A stretch of DNA of 64,000 nucleotides, taken from positions 2,542,001-2,606,000 of the forward strand of contig NZ_AP022577.1 of NCBI RefSeq assembly GCF_010730955.1, read 5' to 3'. Under the pieces are notes generated by a model. It searched no databases, was not told the DNA's origin, and saw only the letters and a list, made by a program, of their open reading frames with translations. This document shows, one piece after another, positions 23,692-31,645 of the stretch. Each line of letters starts with the position of its first letter. The stretch's first letter is position 1. This DNA is from Mycolicibacterium aubagnense (GTDB taxonomy: Bacteria > Actinomycetota > Actinomycetes > Mycobacteriales > Mycobacteriaceae). The translations under genes and the position numbers were made by a program.

Positions 23692-24900
23692 TCATCGGGC
23701 GTGCACGTCTGGTGTGCGCACGTGTTCGGGACGGAAGCCGCGGCCGACAAGCAGCGGCGGGATGTATTGCAGCGGGCCCTTTCCCACGAAAGACGGCACC
23801 GTGATCGGTGACAGGTCACCGGCCAGGTTGGGTTCGACCACCCGGTCCTGAACCAGCACCTGGCCGGCCTGGATGATGCGGGTCGGCAATTCGCGGCGGC
23901 GCTGCACCTTGGCCAGGTCGGCGTCGGCGAGCAGGCCGTTGCGCAGCGGGCCGCACAAGATGTTGGCGGCGGCGACAGCGTCGGCCACTGCCAGGTTGAT
24001 GCCGACGCCGCCGGCCGGCGACATCGCGTGAGCGGCGTCGCCGATGCACAGCAGCCCGGGCCGCCACCACGTCTTGAGCCGGTCCACGCGCACATCGAGC
24101 TGACTGGTGTCATCCCAGGACTTCAGATCCTCGACATGCTCGCGAAGCTGCGGCCGGACCGACACCAGCCGTGCCTTGAAGTCTTCGAGTGACCCGCCCC
24201 GCGGATTGGCCCCCTTGGGCATGAGGTACGCGACCTGCCAGTAGTCGCCGCGATAGATCATCGCCATCAGCAGTCCCTTGCGGATGATCCCGAACAGTTC
24301 CTGCGGATCGCCGGGGCGCCAGCCCAGCCGGAACCACAACACGTCCATAGGGCTGTGGACGCTCGCCATCGGCAGACCCGCCGCATCGCGCACTGCAGAC
24401 TTGCGGCCGTCAGCGGCCACAACCAGGTCCGCACGCACCTCCAACTCGGGCGTGCGCACGCCGACCACCCGGCCACCCTCGGTGATCAGGTCGGTCACCT
24501 CGGCATTGCGGATCAGCGTGAATTCCGGGTAGTCGGCTGCCTTTTCGGCGAGAAAGTCCAGGAAGTCCCACTGCGGCATGAGCGCGATGTACGGCTCGGG
24601 GAAACGCAACAGCCGCAGGGCGCCGAAGCTTCCGAAGGTCCGGATGGTGCCGTCGGCATCCATGCACACGCGGTTGATCTTGGTGTGCCGCAGCTTCAGG
24701 AACTCATCGATGAACCCCAACTCGTGCATGATGCGCAACGTGGTGGGGTGCACGGTGTCGCCGCGAAAGTCCCGCAGAAAGTCGTTGTGCTTCTCCAGCA
24801 CGACGACGTTGATCCCGGCCCGGGCCAGCAGCAGGGCGTGTACCAGACCCGCGGGCCCACCACCGGCTACACAAACTTGAGTCCGCAGCGCGCGCGTCAT
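23692..24900 (-). CDS. FAD-dependent aromatic-hydroxylase-type monooxygenase
   Basis: A 402-residue class A flavoprotein monooxygenase. The FAD motif V-C-V-A-G-G-G-P-A-G-L-V-H-A-L-L-L is N-terminal, the D-G motif appears as V-V-A-A-D-G-R-K-S-A-V-R, and the ribityl-binding G-D motif as L-L-C-I-G-D-A-A-H-A-M-S-P-A-G-G-V-G-I-N. It is expected to hydroxylate an aromatic or related substrate using NAD(P)H and O2. The ATG at 24900 is chosen over an in-frame upstream start at 24930. It diverges from an SDR gene, with a palindromic operator candidate between. Confidence 0.9.
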   Translation of the reverse strand: MTRALRTQVCVAGGGPAGLVHALLLARAGINVVVLEKHNDFLRDFRGDTVHPTTLRIMHELGFIDEFLKLRHTKINRVCMDADGTIRTFGSFGALRLLRFPEPYIALMPQWDFLDFLAEKAADYPEFTLIRNAEVTDLITEGGRVVGVRTPELEVRADLVVAADGRKSAVRDAAGLPMASVHSPMDVLWFRLGWRPGDPQELFGIIRKGLLMAMIYRGDYWQVAYLMPKGANPRGGSLEDFKARLVSVRPQLREHVEDLKSWDDTSQLDVRVDRLKTWWRPGLLCIGDAAHAMSPAGGVGINLAVADAVAAANILCGPLRNGLLADADLAKVQRRRELPTRIIQAGQVLVQDRVVEPNLAGDLSPITVPSFVGKGPLQYIPPLLVGRGFRPEHVRTPDVHAR

Positions 24901-24949
24901 GCCCCGACAGTAGTCGGTCGGGGTAGCCAAATCGGGGCTTCAATTCAAA

Positions 24950-24967
24950 ACTTGACACGTGTAAAGT
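24950..24967. promoter_or_regulatory. 18-bp palindromic operator between divergent oxidoreductase genes
   Basis: ACTTGACACGTGTAAAGT is an inverted repeat with one mismatched pair around an ACACGTGT core. It includes the TAAAGT hexamer (24962-24967) that is the best -10 for the SDR gene, eight bases before its ATG. A TetR-type repressor is the likely ligand, but none is encoded nearby. Confidence 0.5.
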
Positions 24968-24975
24968 TTGCCGCC

Positions 24976-25830
24976 ATGGACAACATCCGCGGCAAGACAA
25001 TCGCAATCACCGGGGCCGCCCGGGGCATCGGCTACGCCACCGCCAAGGCCCTTCTCGCCCGCGGCGCGCGGGTCGTCATCGGTGACCGCGACGTCGCAGT
25101 ACTCGAATCCGCGGTCGCCGACCTCGTCAAACTCGGCCAGGTCACCGGGTACCCGCTGGACGTCACCGACCGGGAATCCTTCGAGGTCTTCCTCGACAAG
25201 GCCCGCAGTGACGGCGCCGGCCACCTCGACGTGCTGATCAACAATGCCGGCGTCATGCCGGTCGGCCCGTTCCTGAAGGAGACGGAACAGTCGATCCGGT
25301 CGTCCCTCGAGGTCAACGTGTATGGCGTACTGACCGGCTGCCAGCTTGCGCTTCCCGAGATGGTGCGGCGCCGCAGCGGTCACGTCATCAACATCGCCTC
25401 ACTGTCAGGCCTCATCCCGCTGCCCGGCCAGGTGGTGTATGTCGGCGCGAAGTACGCCGTCGTCGGCCTGTCCACCGCGCTGGCCGACGAGATGGCCCCG
25501 CATGGTGTCAACGTCTCGGTGATCATGCCGCCGTTCACCAATACCGAGCTGATCTCAGGTACCAAGTCCAGCGGCGCCATCAAGCCGGTCGAGCCCGAAG
25601 ATATCGCCGCGGCGATCATCAAGACGCTCGACAAGCCCAAGACCCACGTGTCGGTGCCGCCGCCGCTGCGGTTCACCGCGCAGGCCGCCCAGATGCTGCC
25701 ACCCAAGGGCCGGCGGGCGATGAACAAGCTACTCGGGCTTGACAAGGTATTCCTGGAGTTCGACGCCGCCAAGCGGAAGAGCTACGAGGATCGGGCCCGG
25801 ACCGCGCAGGGCGTCATCGAGAAGGACTGA
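24976..25830 (+). CDS. Short-chain dehydrogenase/reductase
   Basis: A 284-residue classical SDR. NAD(P) motif T-G-A-A-R-G-I-G-Y (about residues 13-21), N-N-A-G at about 92-95, catalytic Ser in N-I-A-S-L-S-G and Tyr/Lys in Y-V-G-A-K. A C-terminal extension (P-P-P-L-R-F-T-A-Q-A-A-Q-M-L-P-P-K-G) is common in mycobacterial lipid- or steroid-related SDRs. The ATG at 24976 follows a TAAAGT -10 by eight bases, so the transcript has almost no leader. It diverges from the FAD monooxygenase gene, which suggests shared regulation and perhaps one pathway. Confidence 0.9.
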   Translation: MDNIRGKTIAITGAARGIGYATAKALLARGARVVIGDRDVAVLESAVADLVKLGQVTGYPLDVTDRESFEVFLDKARSDGAGHLDVLINNAGVMPVGPFLKETEQSIRSSLEVNVYGVLTGCQLALPEMVRRRSGHVINIASLSGLIPLPGQVVYVGAKYAVVGLSTALADEMAPHGVNVSVIMPPFTNTELISGTKSSGAIKPVEPEDIAAAIIKTLDKPKTHVSVPPPLRFTAQAAQMLPPKGRRAMNKLLGLDKVFLEFDAAKRKSYEDRARTAQGVIEKD

Positions 25831-25913
25831 GCGCGCCGCACTGTGAGGTAATTCCTTTCAGCTACAAGGAGATAGGTCGTGGCCGGCAACGCCCGTGCCA
25901 CGCACCATCGGGC

Positions 25914-27116
25914 ATGCCCAACGCCGCCTGGCTCTCGATCGCCCGCGCCGCGGCAGCCCTGGCCGCGGCGATGGGCATCGGCCGGTTCGCCTACACACCG
26001 ATCCTCCCCTTGATGACCGCCCACGCCGGTCTCACCGCGCAGGCCGCAGGGCAACTGGCGACGGCCAACTACGTCGGCTACCTGATCGGCGCACTGGGCG
26101 CCACCGCCTCACCGCGGCTCGCTCGTTCCGTGACCGCCTGCCGGGCGTCTCTGGTCATGCTCATCGCGAGCCTCGCGGCAATGGCGCTGAGTACCAACGT
26201 CATCGAATGGGGCATCCTGCGGTTGATCGCCGGGATCGCCAGTGCGCTGGTCTTCGTGATCGCCGTCAACACCCTCTTGGATCACGGCCATCCGGCCCAC
26301 CATGCCGGCTGGGCATTCAGCGGCGTCGGTATCGGCATCGCGTTGTCGGCGGCCCTGCCGGCCGGCAACGATTGGCAGGGCGCGTGGTGGGCCGCCACCG
26401 CGCTGGCTGCGCTGCTCAGCGTCTTCGCCTGGTTCATGCGCCCTGGAGTCCCCGACGAGACGTCGAAAGCCTCTGCCGGGCAGGCCAATGCGCGCGGACC
26501 GCTGATCATGCTGATGACCAGCTACACCCTCGAAGGCGTCGGCTACATCATCGCGGGCACATTCCTGGTCGCCGCCGTCACGCAGCAGTCACCGGGCGGA
26601 CTCGGCAGCGCCGTGTGGCTGTTGGTCGGCCTGGCGGCGGCACCGTCGGCTGCGCTGTGGGCGCGGTTCACCGGTCGCTTCTCGTATTCCGCATTGCTGG
26701 TCGCCGCGCTGTTGCTGCAGGCTGCCGGGATTGCCTGGGCCGGAACCGGAAACAGCATCGCGGCCCTCGCCGGCGCAATCCTGTTCGGCGGTACCTTCAT
26801 CGGCATCAGCACCCTGGCCCTGGCCGCCGGGCGGGCGTTGCAGTTCCCGGGCGCCGTCGCGCTGCTGACGACGGGCTATTCGGTGGGCCAGATCGTCGGA
26901 CCGGTCGCAGTGGCACCCCTGCTGCACAACGGGTTTCAGCAGGCCCTGCTCGCCGGTGCGGCCGTCGTGCTACTCGCCGCCCTGGCCGCGCTGCTGATGT
27001 GGATCAGTGGGCGGCAGCCACGCGTCGTCAGTACCGACGGCGGCGACGTCACGGGTGAGCGCGTCGACGACGGCATGAACGGCAGGATTGTCTTCTCCCC
27101 GTCGCCACACCAGTGA
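25914..27116 (+). CDS. MFS transporter, YbfB/YjiJ-like
   Basis: A 400-residue membrane protein with about twelve helices; the opening A-A-A-M-G-I-G-R-F-A-Y-T-P-I-L-P is characteristic of YbfB/YjiJ-type MFS carriers. The last helix ends near residue 367 (L-L-M-W-I-S-G-R). The remaining 33-residue hydrophilic tail is encoded opposite the end of the convergent LysR gene, a 147-nt antisense overlap. Substrate unknown. An SD-like AAGGAGAT at about 25866-25873 precedes a GTG in another frame, so the exact N-terminus could be revised. Confidence 0.82.
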   Translation: MPNAAWLSIARAAAALAAAMGIGRFAYTPILPLMTAHAGLTAQAAGQLATANYVGYLIGALGATASPRLARSVTACRASLVMLIASLAAMALSTNVIEWGILRLIAGIASALVFVIAVNTLLDHGHPAHHAGWAFSGVGIGIALSAALPAGNDWQGAWWAATALAALLSVFAWFMRPGVPDETSKASAGQANARGPLIMLMTSYTLEGVGYIIAGTFLVAAVTQQSPGGLGSAVWLLVGLAAAPSAALWARFTGRFSYSALLVAALLLQAAGIAWAGTGNSIAALAGAILFGGTFIGISTLALAAGRALQFPGAVALLTTGYSVGQIVGPVAVAPLLHNGFQQALLAGAAVVLLAALAALLMWISGRQPRVVSTDGGDVTGERVDDGMNGRIVFSPSPHQ

Positions 27117-27896
27117 CCACGTCCACAGCGGTACCGGCTGAATCACCGGACGGCGCACCAGGTCTCGCGGCAGGACATCCGTCTGCCCGCGGGGATTGTT
27201 GAGCACCGGCCGTCCCAGCTGCCGGACGTGTTCGAAGAACGTCGGCCCCGTGACCCCACCGTCATCGGTACGCATCACCCGGGCGCCGGTGTCCGCGGCG
27301 AACTGCTCGCCGTAGCGGTTCCACGACTCCCAACTCGCCGTGTCCGAATCCACCAACACCAGAGTGTCTTTCGCCTGCACAGGCGAGTCGTCAGGACCGA
27401 CACACAAGGCGAACAGCCGGTCCACCCCCATCAGCCGTGACTCCAACGACAACGCGTCCAGATCAGCGGTCTGCACCCAGCAGATGGCCAGATCGAGGAT
27501 GCCCTCGGCCACCCGCGCCGCCTGCGCGTGCGACGGCATCACCCAGGTGTCGACGCGCAACTGCGCGACGCCGGCCGCCCGTTCCGCGAGGTCGGTCGGG
27601 CACCAGTTGACATAGCCGATTCGAATGGGCTCGGAGTTCGACAGACCGATTGCCCGCCTGCGGAATTCGTCAGCCTGGGCCACCAGCGCCCGCGCGTGGG
27701 GCAACAGCGACGCGCCCGCGGCAGTGAGGCGCACCGACCGGCGGTCACGATCGAACAGATCCACCTTGAGATCACGTTCGAGCGCCTTGATCTGCTGCGA
27801 CAGGGACGGCCCGGCGATGTGCAGACGGTCGGCGGCGCGGCCGAAATTCAGCTCATCGGCAACGGCGACGAAGTACCGCAGCTGCCGTAGTTCCAT
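26970..27896 (-). CDS. LysR-family transcriptional regulator
   Basis: A 308-residue LTTR. The N-terminal winged helix is clear (E-L-R-Q-L-R-Y-F-V-A-V-A-D-E-L-N-F-G-R-A-A-D-R-L, then S-L-S-Q-Q-I-K-A-L-E), followed by the substrate-binding domain. The ATG at 27896 lies six bases after TACGCT (27903-27908), a leaderless arrangement. The last 49 codons overlap the 3' end of the MFS gene on the other strand. It is divergent from an SDR gene at 28016, its likely target. Confidence 0.88.
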   Translation of the reverse strand: MELRQLRYFVAVADELNFGRAADRLHIAGPSLSQQIKALERDLKVDLFDRDRRSVRLTAAGASLLPHARALVAQADEFRRRAIGLSNSEPIRIGYVNWCPTDLAERAAGVAQLRVDTWVMPSHAQAARVAEGILDLAICWVQTADLDALSLESRLMGVDRLFALCVGPDDSPVQAKDTLVLVDSDTASWESWNRYGEQFAADTGARVMRTDDGGVTGPTFFEHVRQLGRPVLNNPRGQTDVLPRDLVRRPVIQPVPLWTWSLVWRRGEDNPAVHAVVDALTRDVAAVGTDDAWLPPTDPHQQRGQGGE

Positions 27897-27902
27897 GTCA
27901 GC

Positions 27903-27908
27903 AGCGTA
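27903..27908 (-). promoter_or_regulatory. -10 element of the leaderless LysR gene
   Basis: The minus strand reads TACGCT, then GCTGAC, then ATG; the TANNNT-N6-ATG spacing predicts transcription starting at the initiation codon. Confidence 0.55.
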
Positions 27909-28015
27909 GTAGGCAGAGCCTCTCAGCAAGAAGCAAATAAATCGCGCGGCAGGGGCATGGTCGCCGGCCGGCCGAGGTTGTGGAGTGCATCGACCTCAAC
28001 CGAAAGGACACTCCG

Positions 28016-28729
28016 ATGAGCACCACACCTCGCGTCGCGATCATCACCGGCGCCTCCCAGGGCATCGGCGAAGCCCTGGTCGCCGGCTACCGCAAGCTGG
28101 GCTACGCCGTCGTCGCCAACTCCCGCACCATCGCGGCGAGCAATGACCCGATGGTCCGGGGCGTCGCGGGCGACATCGCCCAGCCGGGTGTGGGCCAGCG
28201 CTTGGTCGACGCCGCTGTCGAGCGCTTCGGGCGCGTCGACGCCGTGGTCAACAACGCCGGCATCTTCATCGCCAAGCCGTTCACCGACTACACCGACGCG
28301 GACTACGACGCCGTCACCGGGGTGAATTCCCGCGGGTTCTTCGAGCTGACCCGGGCCGCCATCAGGACCATGGAGGCGCAGGGCGACGGCGGCCACGTCG
28401 TCACCATCTCCACCAGCCTGGTCGACCATGCCAACTCGCAGGTGCCGTCGGCCCTGGCGTCGCTGACCAAGGGCGGCCTCAACGCGGCGACCAAGGCCCT
28501 CGCCATCGAATACGGCAGCCGCGGAATCCGCGCCAACGCAGTCGCTTTGGGCATCATCCGCACCCCGATGCACGCACCGGAGACCCACGAATTCCTGTCG
28601 GCGCTGCACCCGGTCGGCCACATGGGCGACATCTCCGATGTCGTCGACGCGGTGCTGTACCTGGAGAACGCCACGTTCGTGACCGGTGAAATCCTGCATG
28701 TGGACGGTGGTCAGAGTGCCGGGCATTGA
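28016..28729 (+). CDS. SDR-family protein lacking the catalytic tyrosine
   Basis: A 237-residue SDR fold protein with an intact cofactor site (T-G-A-S-Q-G-I-G at residues 11-18; N-N-A-G at 79-82) and Lys152. The Y-x-x-x-K tyrosine is replaced: residue 148 is Ala in the segment S-A-L-A-S-L-T-K-G-G. A Ser remains at about 132-134. Related mycobacterial and proteobacterial proteins share this change, so it may be a subfamily rather than a fresh mutation. The ATG at 28016 follows GAAAGGACA. It is divergent from the LysR gene and overlaps a truncated SnoaL-like gene. Confidence 0.85.
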   Translation: MSTTPRVAIITGASQGIGEALVAGYRKLGYAVVANSRTIAASNDPMVRGVAGDIAQPGVGQRLVDAAVERFGRVDAVVNNAGIFIAKPFTDYTDADYDAVTGVNSRGFFELTRAAIRTMEAQGDGGHVVTISTSLVDHANSQVPSALASLTKGGLNAATKALAIEYGSRGIRANAVALGIIRTPMHAPETHEFLSALHPVGHMGDISDVVDAVLYLENATFVTGEILHVDGGQSAGH

Positions 28730-28934
28730 AGTGATTCGTGAGGTCCTGGACCGGTGGCAGGCGGGCATCGCCGCCCACCGGCTCGACCAGGTCGCCGCGG
28801 TGTTCACCGACGACGCGATATTCCAAGGCCTTCGGCCCCACAGTGTGGGACGGCAAGGGGTGTTCGCCTACTACGAGTCCCAGCCGGCCGGCCTGACGGT
28901 CGACTACCCGCACTACCAAGTGTCGCCGACCTAA
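28716..28934 (+). pseudogene. Truncated SnoaL-like (NTF2-fold) protein
   Basis: The frame from GTG 28716 (or GTG 28731) encodes about 72 residues: V-I-R-E-V-L-D-R-W-Q-A-G-I-A-A-H, then V-F-T-D-D-A-I-F-Q-G and G-V-F-A-Y-Y-E-S. This is the first half of a SnoaL/NTF2-like domain, usually about 120-140 residues. It ends at TAA 28932-28934 and no continuation of the fold was recognised in the following 200 nt. It overlaps the SDR stop, as a second cistron would. A remnant is the simplest reading. Confidence 0.55.
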
Positions 28935-29025
28935 CACGTCGCAGACTCGGGGCGCCTACGCCATCACAACTCCAGGTACCGGCACACGGCGAACATGCGT
29001 ACTCCCCCGGAGCACTACGTCGAAT

Positions 29026-29073
29026 GTGCAGCTTTTTGGACGGAATCCACGGTTCGAGCGACGAAAGCTGCAC
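29026..29073. terminator. Inverted repeat with 10-bp arms, possible terminator
   Basis: GTGCAGCTTT (29026-29035) pairs perfectly with AAAGCTGCAC (29064-29073) around a 28-nt loop. It lies in the 204-nt gap between the truncated SnoaL gene and a convergent gene, where a bidirectional terminator would be useful. The loop is long for an intrinsic terminator, so a mobile intergenic repeat is an alternative. Confidence 0.4.
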
Positions 29074-29138
29074 GCTCGGCGTAGGTCCGCTCTCCACAGT
29101 CGAAGGAATGCGAACCAGATGACAGCTGACGGGCGAAA

Positions 29139-29531
29139 TCAGAACTGCGGCGCGGGATCTCCGACGCGGTACGCCTCGATCACATCCAGGTTCGCCATCA
29201 ACTGCTCGACGGTGAAACGGTAGATCGCGCCGTCCTCTTCGGTGCCGACGAGGATCAGTTGCGGCTGGTCCGGATCGGCGACCCAGATCCTGGTCACCAG
29301 TTCCCGCGGGTCGTCCTCGGTGGACTCGAAACCCGACGGCGGGTAATACCAGATCAGATACTCGTCGTTGGAGTACTCCGAATCGAATACCCAACCGCGC
29401 GGCAGGATTTCGCCCGCGATCCGCCCGACAGCCTCGACTTCGGCATGCACCTCGTCAGGCAGCCAGTTGGCATCGCGGGTGGCCTGCCGCTTCTTCCGAC
29501 GGGCCTTCTTGGCCGCGGTCTGCTTGGACAT
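29139..29531 (-). CDS. Conserved hypothetical protein, basic N-terminus
   Basis: A 130-residue protein with a strongly basic start (K-K-A-R-R-K-K-R-Q) and an acidic/aromatic body (E-Y-S-N-D-E-Y-L-I-W-Y-Y-P-P-S-G-F). No known motif or membrane segment is apparent. It begins 8 nt after metZ ends and is probably the last gene of that run. Function unknown. Confidence 0.75.
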   Translation of the reverse strand: MSKQTAAKKARRKKRQATRDANWLPDEVHAEVEAVGRIAGEILPRGWVFDSEYSNDEYLIWYYPPSGFESTEDDPRELVTRIWVADPDQPQLILVGTEEDGAIYRFTVEQLMANLDVIEAYRVGDPAPQF

Positions 29532-29539
29532 CAGGTCCC

Positions 29540-30763
29540 CTAGCCCAGCGCCTGGTCGAGATCAGCCACAAGATCTTCAGTGCCCTCGAGCCCCACGGAA
29601 ATCCGCACCACACCGTCGCCCAGGCCGATCGCGGCCCGGCCCTCGGGCCCCATGGCGCGGTGCGTGGTGGTGGCCGGGTGGGTGATCAGCGTCTTGGAAT
29701 CACCCAGGTTGTTGGAAATATCGATGACCTGCAGCTTGTCGAGCACCTCGAACGCCCGGTCCTTGCCGCCATCGAGCTCGAAGGTGACGACGGTGCCGCC
29801 GCCGCGCATCTGCCGCTTGGCCAGATCATGCTGCGGATGTGACTGCAGGAACGGATATTTCACCCAGTTCACGCCGCGCACACCTTCGAGGAACTCCGCC
29901 ACCCGCTGCGCCGAACGGTTCGAATAGTCGACCCGAATAGCGAGCGTCTCAAGGCCTTTCAGCATCGTCCAGGCGTTGAATGCACTCATCGCCGGACCCG
30001 TGTGCCGCATCAGCTGCTGCACCGGACCGGAGATGTACTCCTTGTCCCCCAGGATCGCACCGCCGAGCACCCGGCCCTGGCCATCGATGTGCTTGGTGCC
30101 CGAGTACACGACGACGTCGGCACCCAACTCCATGCCCTGCTGCAACAGCGGCGTCGCGAAGACATTGTCCAGCACCACTTTTGCCCCGGCCGCATGCGCC
30201 AACTCGGAGACCGCGGCGATGTCCACCAGCGACTGCATCGGATTGGACGGCGTCTCGAAGAACACCGCGGTGGTGGGGACCGACAGCGCTTCCTCCCACT
30301 GCGAGAGGTCGTCACCGTCGACGAAGACGGTCTCCACACCCCAGCGCGGCAGAATCTCGTTGCAGACCACGAAGCAGGAACCGAACAGGCTGCGCGCCGC
30401 AACCAGCCGGTCGCCCGCGGCGAGCAGCGCACCCAGCGCGGTGAACACCGCCGCCATGCCGGTTGCCGTCGCGAAACAGGCGGGCGCGCCTTCGATGAGC
30501 CGCAGCCGTTCCTCGAACATCTGGATGGTCGGGTTGCCGTAGCGCGAGTACACGTAGCGGTCGATCTCGCCGGTGAACGCCTGCTCCGCGGCCGCCGCCG
30601 ACTCGTAGACGTACCCCGAGGTCAGGAACATCGCCTCGGCGGTCTCCTCGAACTCGGACCGCAGCAGGCCGCCGCGCACGCCGATGGTCGCCTGGCTGAC
30701 GCCGTCCGGCAGCGGTGCGGGAACCCGGACCGAGGGGACACCGTCGGCGTTCACGCCCCTCAC
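29540..30763 (-). CDS. metZ: O-succinylhomoserine sulfhydrylase MetZ
   Basis: A 407-residue PLP enzyme of the Cys/Met metabolism family (M. tuberculosis MetZ is 406 by recall). It makes homocysteine from O-succinylhomoserine and sulfide. Motifs: Y-S-R-Y-G-N-P-T near the N-terminus, E-T-P-S-N-P in mid-chain, V-V-L-D-N-V-F-A-T-P, the PLP lysine in Y-S-G-T-K-H-I-D-G-Q-G, and the C-terminal S-V-G-L-E. The GTG start at 30763 overlaps the rhodanese stop by 4 nt. The rhodanese-metZ pair matches Rv0390-Rv0391. Confidence 0.93.
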   Translation of the reverse strand: MRGVNADGVPSVRVPAPLPDGVSQATIGVRGGLLRSEFEETAEAMFLTSGYVYESAAAAEQAFTGEIDRYVYSRYGNPTIQMFEERLRLIEGAPACFATATGMAAVFTALGALLAAGDRLVAARSLFGSCFVVCNEILPRWGVETVFVDGDDLSQWEEALSVPTTAVFFETPSNPMQSLVDIAAVSELAHAAGAKVVLDNVFATPLLQQGMELGADVVVYSGTKHIDGQGRVLGGAILGDKEYISGPVQQLMRHTGPAMSAFNAWTMLKGLETLAIRVDYSNRSAQRVAEFLEGVRGVNWVKYPFLQSHPQHDLAKRQMRGGGTVVTFELDGGKDRAFEVLDKLQVIDISNNLGDSKTLITHPATTTHRAMGPEGRAAIGLGDGVVRISVGLEGTEDLVADLDQALG

Positions 30764-31173
30764 GACTGCACCCACGGCAAGCCGATGGCGCGCCAGCCGC
30801 TGCCACCACGGTGCCGCTGGTCGTCGAGATTGCCCTCGAAGCCGTCGAGCACGTTGTACGACGGGCCGATACCCGCCGCGGTCGCTGCCTCGGCGGCGCC
30901 GATGGACCGGTTGCCCGAACGACACAGGAACACCACCGGCCGGTCGCCCGGCGTCACGCCGGCCGCCAGCAGGTCCTCGACGAAGCCGGTGTTGCGCTTA
31001 CCGTCGCCAGACACCCATTCGATGTACACAACGTCACGTCCGAGGCTGGAGATGTCAGGCACTCCCACCCAACGCCATTCGGCGTCGGTCCGGCAGTCGA
31101 CGAGCACCGCCTCGGGGTTCTCGCTGAGCAGGTCCCAGGCCTGCTGCGGCGTGATATCTCCCGCGTAGCTCAC
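30760..31173 (-). CDS. Rhodanese-like sulfurtransferase
   Basis: A 137-residue single-domain rhodanese. The active-site loop is F-L-C-R-S-G-N-R-S with the persulfide Cys, preceded by A-V-L-V-D-C-R-T-D-A-E-W. The GTG at 31173 (V-S-Y-A-G-D-I-T-P) is chosen because upstream in-frame codons lack homology. It is translationally coupled to metZ, which suggests a role in sulfur delivery or sulfide handling for homocysteine synthesis; that link is inferred from context. Confidence 0.88.
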   Translation of the reverse strand: MSYAGDITPQQAWDLLSENPEAVLVDCRTDAEWRWVGVPDISSLGRDVVYIEWVSGDGKRNTGFVEDLLAAGVTPGDRPVVFLCRSGNRSIGAAEAATAAGIGPSYNVLDGFEGNLDDQRHRGGSGWRAIGLPWVQS

Positions 31174-31193
31174 GGATGCGAGTCTGTCACAAA

Positions 31194-31643
31194 CTAGCTC
31201 GGGACCGGCGAGCACACCTTCCATCCGCCATCCTCATTCACCAGCACCACCGGCGCTGTGGGCTTCTGGTCCGGCGTCTTGTCGAAGTGGTACACCAGCA
31301 CGGCGGTGGCCTTCTGGCCGTCGAACTTGATGTCCCGGACCTCGTCGACATAGCGCTGCCCGTTCTTGGCCGCCGAAACTTCTTGCTTGCCAAGCACATC
31401 CGCCTCGGTACCGACCTGCGCCTTGCAGGTGTACGTCGAAAAGCGCGCGTAGTCCTTGCGCTGCAGGCCGTCGTTCTGGCCGACGACCGCGGTACGCACC
31501 AGCTGCTCCGGCGTCGGATCATTGCGGCCGAACACCCCGATCGCATTCAGCACGGCGACGATGACCACGAGGACCACGATGACCGCCAGCGCGGCCAGGA
31601 ACGGGCCCAGCGTCTGGCGGGGGTGCGATTCCGATTCGGTCAT
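31194..31643 (-). CDS. Single-pass membrane protein with extracytoplasmic NTF2-like domain
   Basis: A 149-residue protein: a short hydrophilic start, one helix (about residues 14-40, A-A-L-A-V-I-V-V-L-V-V-I), then a soluble domain of about 105 residues. The pattern (A-V-V-G-Q-N-D-G-L-Q-R-K-D-Y-A-R-F; V-L-V-Y-H-F-D-K; N-E-D-G-G-W-K-V-C) resembles DUF4878/NTF2-like mycobacterial exported domains. The ATG at 31643 is chosen because AGGGAAG lies at proper distance; a GTG at 31649 would overlap the upstream stop. Confidence 0.75.
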   Translation of the reverse strand: MTESESHPRQTLGPFLAALAVIVVLVVIVAVLNAIGVFGRNDPTPEQLVRTAVVGQNDGLQRKDYARFSTYTCKAQVGTEADVLGKQEVSAAKNGQRYVDEVRDIKFDGQKATAVLVYHFDKTPDQKPTAPVVLVNEDGGWKVCSPVPS

Positions 31644-31645
31644 GG

